21,632 bases of DNA from Stenotrophomonas maltophilia. GTDB taxonomy: Bacteria > Pseudomonadota > Gammaproteobacteria > Xanthomonadales > Xanthomonadaceae. Position numbers and translations under genes: made by a program. The stretch lies in assembly GCA_002386405.1 (NCBI GenBank), contig DGIP01000125.1, positions 1 to 21,632 of the forward strand, given 5' to 3'. The notes beneath the pieces are model-generated. The model saw nothing but the letters and a program-made list of their open reading frames with translations, did no database searches and was not told the origin of the DNA. This document shows positions 21,147 through 21,632 of this stretch, in pieces. The first letter of the stretch is position 1. The number at the start of each line of letters is the position of its first letter.

Positions 21147-21632
21147 ATGAACGACGTATTGCGCGAACGCTTTGCCGGCATCGACCGGTTGTATGGGGTG
21201 GGCACCGTAGACCAGCTGTCGCAGCGCCGGGTGGCGGTGGTCGGCATGGGCGGGGTGGGCTCGTGGGTGGTGGAAGCCCTGGCGCGCACGGCAGTGGGGC
21301 ACCTGACCCTGATCGACGCCGACGACATCTGCGTGTCCAACACCAACCGCCAGCTGCCGGCGCTGGCCGGGCAGTACGGGCGCAACAAGGCCGAGGCGAT
21401 GGCCGAGCGCTGCATTGCCATCAACCCCGACATCCGCGTTGAGGCGGTTGCCTCGTTCCTGACCGTGTCGAACATGGTCGAGCTGCTGGACCGCGATTTC
21501 GACCTGGTCATCGACGCCTGCGACAGCTTCCGGGTCAAGGTGGAAACCATTGCCTGGTGCCGCCGCCGCAAGCTGCCGATCCTCACCGTGGGCGCGGCCG
21601 GTGGCCGCACCGACCCGTTCCCCGGCAGCCTG
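21147..21632 (+). CDS. tcdA: tRNA threonylcarbamoyladenosine dehydratase TcdA (N-terminal part, cut by right edge)
   Basis: The first 162 codons of an E1/ThiF/MoeB-like ATP-dependent enzyme are present. TcdA cyclises t6A at position 37 of ANN-decoding tRNAs to ct6A. The nucleotide-binding loop GMGGVGSWVVEALAR is followed by LIDADDICVSNTNRQ, which carries the ATP- and Mg-binding residues. NPDIRVEAV, VIDACDSFRVKV and the GAAGGRTDP segment match TcdA of E. coli closely. No stop is reached before the window ends. The start ATG at 21147 begins MNDVLRERFAGIDRLYG, the usual N-terminus. Confidence 0.94.
   Translation, partial: MNDVLRERFAGIDRLYGVGTVDQLSQRRVAVVGMGGVGSWVVEALARTAVGHLTLIDADDICVSNTNRQLPALAGQYGRNKAEAMAERCIAINPDIRVEAVASFLTVSNMVELLDRDFDLVIDACDSFRVKVETIAWCRRRKLPILTVGAAGGRTDPFPGSL

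Overview
The window is high-GC proteobacterial chromosome and looks like Stenotrophomonas (Xanthomonadaceae). The protein set fits that group. Short palindromic repeats that begin with GTAG, matching the SMAG-type REP elements of Stenotrophomonas maltophilia, lie in at least four intergenic gaps. No tRNA, rRNA, insertion sequence, prophage or CRISPR array was seen. Assignments come from reading translations and motifs by eye; no database search was run.

Left end (1-1521): a minus-strand toxin-immunity module. It holds a barnase-type ribonuclease with an N-terminal hydrophobic segment and, overlapping it by 4 bp, a barstar-type inhibitor. Downstream, running off the left edge, is a second, N-terminally replaced barstar copy about 95% identical to the first over 180 bp. 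A 14-bp palindrome and an inverted pair of GTAG repeats separate the two copies, and one repeat supplies the stop codon of the intact barstar.

1522-5648: sodA (Mn-type superoxide dismutase) with a textbook terminator, then a minus-strand secreted EEP-fold protein that lacks most of the family's catalytic residues. Divergent from it is a proton-dependent oligopeptide transporter followed 8 bp later by a rhomboid protease. A 58-codon small gene lies convergent to these.

5861-8278: a GNAT-like protein, an RsiV-type DUF3298 lipoprotein and cyclopropane fatty acid synthase, probably one transcription unit. It ends in a bidirectional terminator shared with the convergent periplasmic M3 peptidase (dcp).

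8290-14534: dcp (minus), a Cys-type glutathione/thioredoxin peroxidase (plus), ferredoxin-NADP reductase (minus) with a strong Fur-box-like operator, an ABC exporter (minus) and an AhpD-like carboxymuconolactone decarboxylase family protein (minus).

14705-21632: class I [4Fe-4S] fumarase, a LysE-type exporter, a glutathione S-transferase, outer-membrane phospholipase A with a long N-terminal extension, a DUF456 membrane protein, a cold-shock protein behind a long AT-rich leader, a glycine-zipper lipoprotein, a membrane-anchored cytochrome c'-like protein, and the start of tcdA, which is cut by the right edge.

Most of the window is core chromosome with a visible oxidative-stress and envelope flavour (sodA, gpx, fpr, AhpD-like protein, GST, cfa, pldA). 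The least ordinary parts are the barnase/barstar locus with its partial duplicate, the degenerate EEP protein and the double Fur-like operator. I did not find a clearly new multi-gene system.
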